Assembly (NCBI GenBank): GCA_964603025.1
Contig: CAZRTO010000030.1
Span: 1 to 16,481 of the forward strand
Origin: CALFCX01 sp964603025
GTDB lineage: Bacteria > Margulisbacteria > WOR-1 > JAKLHX01
Direction of reading: 5' to 3'
DNA length: 16,481 nucleotides
A model generated the notes under the pieces. That model saw nothing but the letters and a program-made list of their open reading frames with translations. It did no database searches and was not told the origin of the DNA. The translations under genes and the position numbers were made by a program. Of the stretch, positions 14,001 to 16,481 are shown piece after piece (the first letter of the stretch is position 1; every line of letters starts with the position of its first letter).

Positions 14001-15206
14001 TTTTCTCTCGATCTGTCTCTTCGCGCTCTTTACGTTCTGCGAAAGGCCTTTTTCGACCAGCTTCCTTATCACAAAAGGTTTGAAAAGCTCAAGTGCCATA
14101 CCTTTGGGAAGGCCGCATTGATGCATTTTCAGGTGAGGACCGACAACTATGACGGATCTTCCCGAATAATCGACCCTTTTCCCGAGAAGGTTCTGCCTGA
14201 AACGACCCTGTTTGCCTTCTATAATATCGGTAAGGGACTTGAGCGGACGTCCCGTGGAACCCGTAACGGCCCTTTTTCTTCTGCCGTTATCTATAAGAAC
14301 GTCCACGGCTTCCTGAAGCATTCTTTTTTCGTTCCTTATGATCATCTCCGGAGCGCCCATGGCGATCATTTTCTTTAGCCTGTTGTTCCTGTTAAGGACC
14401 CTGCGATAAAGATCGTTAAGGTCGCTTGTGGCAAACCTTCCGCCCTCTAGCTGGACCATAGGCCGCAGCTCTGGCGGCATAACGGGAAGGACTTCGATTA
14501 TCATCCATTCGGGCCGATTGCCTGACATAAGGAATGATTCCGCCACGCGCAGGCGTTTTACGACCTTTATCCTCTTCTGACCGGAGGAGTCTTTCAGCTC
14601 TTTCCTCAAGGTCTTTACCATATCCTTCAGATCTATGTTGGAAAGCAGTTCCTTAATGGGCCTTGTCCCTGTATCGGCCTTGAACGCGTTACCGTATTTT
14701 TCTTTCAGTTCCTGGTACTGTCCCTCATTGAGCACTTCCCCGACCTTGATCTTGTTCTTGATATCGTCGGACACTTCGGTGACTATATATGAATCGTAGT
14801 ATATGACCTTGTCGAGCTCGCTGCTCGGGATATCCAGCAAAAGACTGATGTATCCCGGTATGCTCCTGAGGAACCAGATATGCGCCACAGGGACACAAAG
14901 CCTTATATGCCCCATGCGCTCGCGTCTGACGCGGGCCGTAGTCACTTCCACCCCGCAGCGTTCGCAGATTATGCCGCGGTATCTGACCCTTCTGTATCTG
15001 CCGCAATGGCATTCCCAGTCCTTAACAGGCCCGAATATCTTTTCACAGAAGAGGCCTTTTCTCTCCGGCTTGAAAGTCCTGTAGTTTATGGTCTCCGGTT
15101 TTTCGACCTCGCCGTGTGACCAGGAAAGTATCCTTTCCGTGGAAACAAGGCCTATCTTCAGGAAATCAAACCACGTGGAGACTTCTTTAGACATTTTTTC
15201 CCGCAT
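11049..15206 (-). CDS. rpoC: RNA polymerase beta' subunit, unsplit, with trigger-loop insertion
   Basis: Beta' forms half of the RNA polymerase active cleft. The 1385-residue product contains in order: zinc-binding domain Cys66, Cys68, Cys81, Cys84; RFRQNLLGKRVDYSGRSVI (334-353); the catalytic NADFDGDQMAVH with Asp458, Asp460 and Asp462 holding magnesium; the funnel/bridge region with YSGARGSMDQVRQLSGIRGLM (707-727); the second zinc site Cys794, Cys868, Cys875, Cys878; the trigger-loop helix TMRTFHIGG (911-919); and after DIIQGLPKVEELFEAR (about 1145) the C-terminal clamp with LLGITKASL and LIPSGTG. About 220 residues interrupt the trigger loop (near 920-1143), in the place of the E. coli SI3 insertion. 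Three barrel-like GKV/GVV starts (near 934, 1013, 1087) suggest SBHM modules. Start: ATG 15206 has GAGGAG 11 nt upstream; ATG 15194 is an alternative 12 nt shorter at the start. It follows rpoB by 5 nt. Confidence 0.98.
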   Translation of the reverse strand: MREKMSKEVSTWFDFLKIGLVSTERILSWSHGEVEKPETINYRTFKPERKGLFCEKIFGPVKDWECHCGRYRRVRYRGIICERCGVEVTTARVRRERMGHIRLCVPVAHIWFLRSIPGYISLLLDIPSSELDKVIYYDSYIVTEVSDDIKNKIKVGEVLNEGQYQELKEKYGNAFKADTGTRPIKELLSNIDLKDMVKTLRKELKDSSGQKRIKVVKRLRVAESFLMSGNRPEWMIIEVLPVMPPELRPMVQLEGGRFATSDLNDLYRRVLNRNNRLKKMIAMGAPEMIIRNEKRMLQEAVDVLIDNGRRKRAVTGSTGRPLKSLTDIIEGKQGRFRQNLLGKRVDYSGRSVIVVGPHLKMHQCGLPKGMALELFKPFVIRKLVEKGLSQNVKSAKRQIERKDVVVWDILEEVIQGQVVLLNRAPTLHRLGIQAFEPVLVEGKAIQIHPLVCTAFNADFDGDQMAVHVPLLPEAQVEARIIMLSSHNLMSPASGRPVMTPSQDLVLGTYYMTYMDESDTEEPKIVFSGDDEAMLAHDCEEIHLHTPIKVLRDGEIIKTTVGRVKFNYTLTRAVKRSGAPGSLSFINYALDKKKVESLIKECYIKFGSAVTAGIADEIKRLGFKYATLAGISIAVEDLKVPQRKKEIVDKAEKQIEHLRKLERNKSITSKEKANKTMEIWSDVTQNVTQELIGEFKLEPLNSVYLMAYSGARGSMDQVRQLSGIRGLMADKEGDIHPIPIKSNFKEGLNVTEYFISSYGARKGLVDTALRTADSGYLTRRLVDVAQDVMITSEDCGTKNGLVVSSIWEGADEILPLKARIAGRNSAQKVTDPVSGKVIVNVGEEITEEIAERISEAGIENVKVRAPLTCQMKKGICQMCYGRNLATGHPIDIGEAVGTIAAQSIGEPGTQLTMRTFHIGGVALHKKARVTAKHAGKVSFGEGLSIRKIRDAFDNKIAVVTRESVITVKSKNREEIYPMQVGSIVKVEDGETIKASTVIAEVDSTYDYVVVTTGGKVKIFGVDFIERKKKIDDKTVVEMLAENEGMAFIYNPKVVKEYDIPKGAKMFVKPGDNIDLGTEIAAGVTAKVPGVVIDAEENSRGGSVVTAQGEFCRIQSGAQLMVKDGDLVDDYDIIAREVTSDTKKTKDIIQGLPKVEELFEARKPKDAALISEIEGEVDLIDKEGVRQISIEGDGEKVDYLVPYETRLRVSKGDKIKKGAELTYGEPNPHDVLRIQGADAAQKLIVNEIQKIYRAQGVTIHDKHIETVVRQMTKKVRIATPGDSLLLPGELIERVEFDRVCEETKGEKPTATPVLLGITKASLMTDSFISACSFQETARILTEAAVRGKTDEMYGLKENVIIGRLIPSGTGFAGYRYVESEPAHKSKE
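11052..11057 (-). promoter_or_regulatory. Shine-Dalgarno of rpsL within the last rpoC codons
   Basis: AAGGAG on the minus strand directly precedes the TAA stop of rpoC and lies 7 nt before ATG 11044. It shows that the polymerase and str genes are joined at the level of translation, and excludes a long leader or terminator between them. Confidence 0.8.
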
Positions 15207-15211
15207 CTTGA

Positions 15212-16481
15212 TTATTTCTCCTCATCCAGCGAAGTTCTGGAAAAAAAGCTTCTTGCCCTTGTCTTAGGTCCGGAAGCTTTGGACTCTTCATCGAGGCTGA
15301 CCTCTTTGCCGTCCTTTGATATCAGTTTGAGATCGAGCGCAAGACTGCGGAGCTCTTTAACGAGCACTTTGAAGGACTCAGGGGTCCCTGGCTTGGACAT
15401 GGGCTTCCCCTTGATTATGGATTCGTAAACCTTGGCGCGTCCGCCGACATCGTCCGACTTTATGGTCAACAGTTCCTGCAGGCAGTGTGCCGCACCAAAG
15501 GCCTCAAGCGCCCACACTTCCATCTCACCCAGCCTCTGTCCGCCGAACTGGGCTTTGCCCCCGAGCGGCTGCTGGGTGATCAGGGAGTAAGGACCGGTGG
15601 ACCTGGCATGCATCTTGTCGTCCACGAGATGTATAAGCTTGAGAATGTACATGCAGCCGCAAACAACTTTTCTGTCGAACGGCTTTCCGGTACGTCCGTC
15701 CCTGAGATCTACCTTGCCGTCCTTGGAAAGCCAGTGAAGACCGGATGTTTTTGCGGCTTCCTCCAGCTCTTTTTCTACAAGATGTATAGAAGCATCCTCT
15801 TCGATCGACTCGTCGAACGAAGGGACTTCGTAATACTTGCCCAGGATGCGCGCCGCCTCTCCGAGAAGCAGCTCGAATATCTGGCCTACGTTCATCCTTG
15901 AAGGGACACCCAGAGGATTAAGCACAATGTCCAGCGGAGTGCCGTCCGGAAGATAAGGCATGTCCTCTATAGGAAGTATCCTTGAAACAACGCCTTTGTT
16001 CCCGTGGCGGCCAGCCATCTTATCCCCGACGGATACTTTTCTCATCTGAGCCACATAGACCCTGATGATCTCATGCACCCCAGGAGGAAGCTCATCGCCT
16101 TCCTCCCTGGAAAATGTCCTGACAGCTATGACCTTGCCGTTCTCTCCTGGAGGGACCCTGAGAGAAGTATCTCTCATGTCCCTGGCCTTATCTCCAAATA
16201 TCGCTCTAAGAAGTTTCTCCTCGGCGGGAAGCTCGGTCTCTCCTTTGGGGGTTACCTTGCCCACAAGGATATCGCCCGGTTTGACCTCCGCGCCGACCCT
16301 TATCACACCGCGATCGTCCAAACTTTTTAAAGCGTCCTCACTTACGTTGGGTATCTCTCTCGTGATCTCTTCCCTGCCAAGCTTGGTGGTCCTGATGTCC
16401 ACCTCAAACCGCTCTATGTGGACGGAAGAGAACACGTCATCCATTACCAAGCGCTCCGATATCAATATGGAATCCTCAAAA
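15212..16481 (-). CDS. rpoB: RNA polymerase beta subunit, C-terminal part (5' end outside window)
   Basis: About 423 C-terminal codons of beta are visible, the frame running through the right edge with no start codon needed. The first residues are FEDSILISERLV, which include the Glu-Asp pair near the catalytic site. Next come TKLGREEITREIPNVSEDAL, the conserved GDKMAGRHGNKGV with the two active-site lysines, LNPLGVPSRMNVGQIFE, and the clamp region HARSTGPYSLITQQPLGGKAQFGGQRLGEMEVWALEAFGAA. Between the segments KVIAVRTFSREEGDELPPGV and the KMAGRH motif there is no long insertion, unlike E. coli with about 100 extra residues. The protein ends in a short acidic tail, SRTSLDEEK, resembling cyanobacterial beta. 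rpoC follows after 5 nt, its Shine-Dalgarno lying in the last codons. The protein is certain; the N-terminal two-thirds is not seen. Confidence 0.98.
   Translation of the reverse strand, partial: FEDSILISERLVMDDVFSSVHIERFEVDIRTTKLGREEITREIPNVSEDALKSLDDRGVIRVGAEVKPGDILVGKVTPKGETELPAEEKLLRAIFGDKARDMRDTSLRVPPGENGKVIAVRTFSREEGDELPPGVHEIIRVYVAQMRKVSVGDKMAGRHGNKGVVSRILPIEDMPYLPDGTPLDIVLNPLGVPSRMNVGQIFELLLGEAARILGKYYEVPSFDESIEEDASIHLVEKELEEAAKTSGLHWLSKDGKVDLRDGRTGKPFDRKVVCGCMYILKLIHLVDDKMHARSTGPYSLITQQPLGGKAQFGGQRLGEMEVWALEAFGAAHCLQELLTIKSDDVGGRAKVYESIIKGKPMSKPGTPESFKVLVKELRSLALDLKLISKDGKEVSLDEESKASGPKTRARSFFSRTSLDEEK

Noticed and set aside
1..16481. tRNA, rRNA, CRISPR, transposon or phage features
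   Set aside because: Coding sequence of known genes fills almost all bases, and no direct-repeat arrays, terminal inverted repeats or cloverleaf segments were seen.

Overview
The window is one uninterrupted, single-strand block of transcription and translation genes. All 24 protein genes lie on the minus strand, so they are read from the right edge to the left. In transcription order they are rpoB (3' part), rpoC, rpsL, rpsG, fusA, rpsJ, rplC, rplD, rplW, rplB, rpsS, rplV, rpsC, rplP, rpmC, rpsQ, rplN, rplX, rplE, rpsN (zinc type), rpsH, rplF, rplR and rpsE (5' part). Both edges cut a gene: rpoB lacks its N-terminal part and rpsE lacks its end. I see no RNA genes, mobile elements, CRISPR arrays, terminators or convincing internal promoters. 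No gene-free stretch exceeds 39 bases.

Layout: 16481-11049 holds the RNA polymerase beta and beta' genes. 11044-8083 is the str group (S12, S7, EF-G). 8086-2788 is the S10 group running into the start of the spc group. 2786-1 is the rest of spc up to S5. The E. coli rpoBC, str, S10 and spc operons are here fused end to end. Junctions are 0-39 nt or overlaps, and many Shine-Dalgarno (SD) sequences sit on the stop codon of the preceding gene. The genes are therefore probably co-transcribed and translationally coupled, which would match RNA polymerase and ribosome supply.

Organism: a bacterium of medium GC (about half, judged by eye). The visible beta subunit lacks the large E. coli-type insertion and reads like the cyanobacterial/Firmicutes form, including a tail ending in an S-x-x-SLDEE-like motif. 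Beta' is a single unsplit chain, unlike Cyanobacteria, but carries a roughly 220-residue insertion in the trigger loop. S14 is the short zinc-binding form and L24 has a C-terminal zinc ribbon. The tuf gene is missing between fusA and rpsJ. Together this suggests a less-studied lineage, possibly a candidate phylum such as Margulisbacteria/Saganbacteria, Omnitrophota or Elusimicrobiota. That placement is inference and needs a phylogeny.

Overall this is a core housekeeping locus, and I found no new biological system in it. The points worth a second look are the missing tuf, the loss of room for the classical autoregulatory leaders, the beta' trigger-loop insertion, a GNRA-capped hairpin before rpsH, the double out-of-frame overlap rpmC/rpsQ/rplN, and a short L18 N-terminus.
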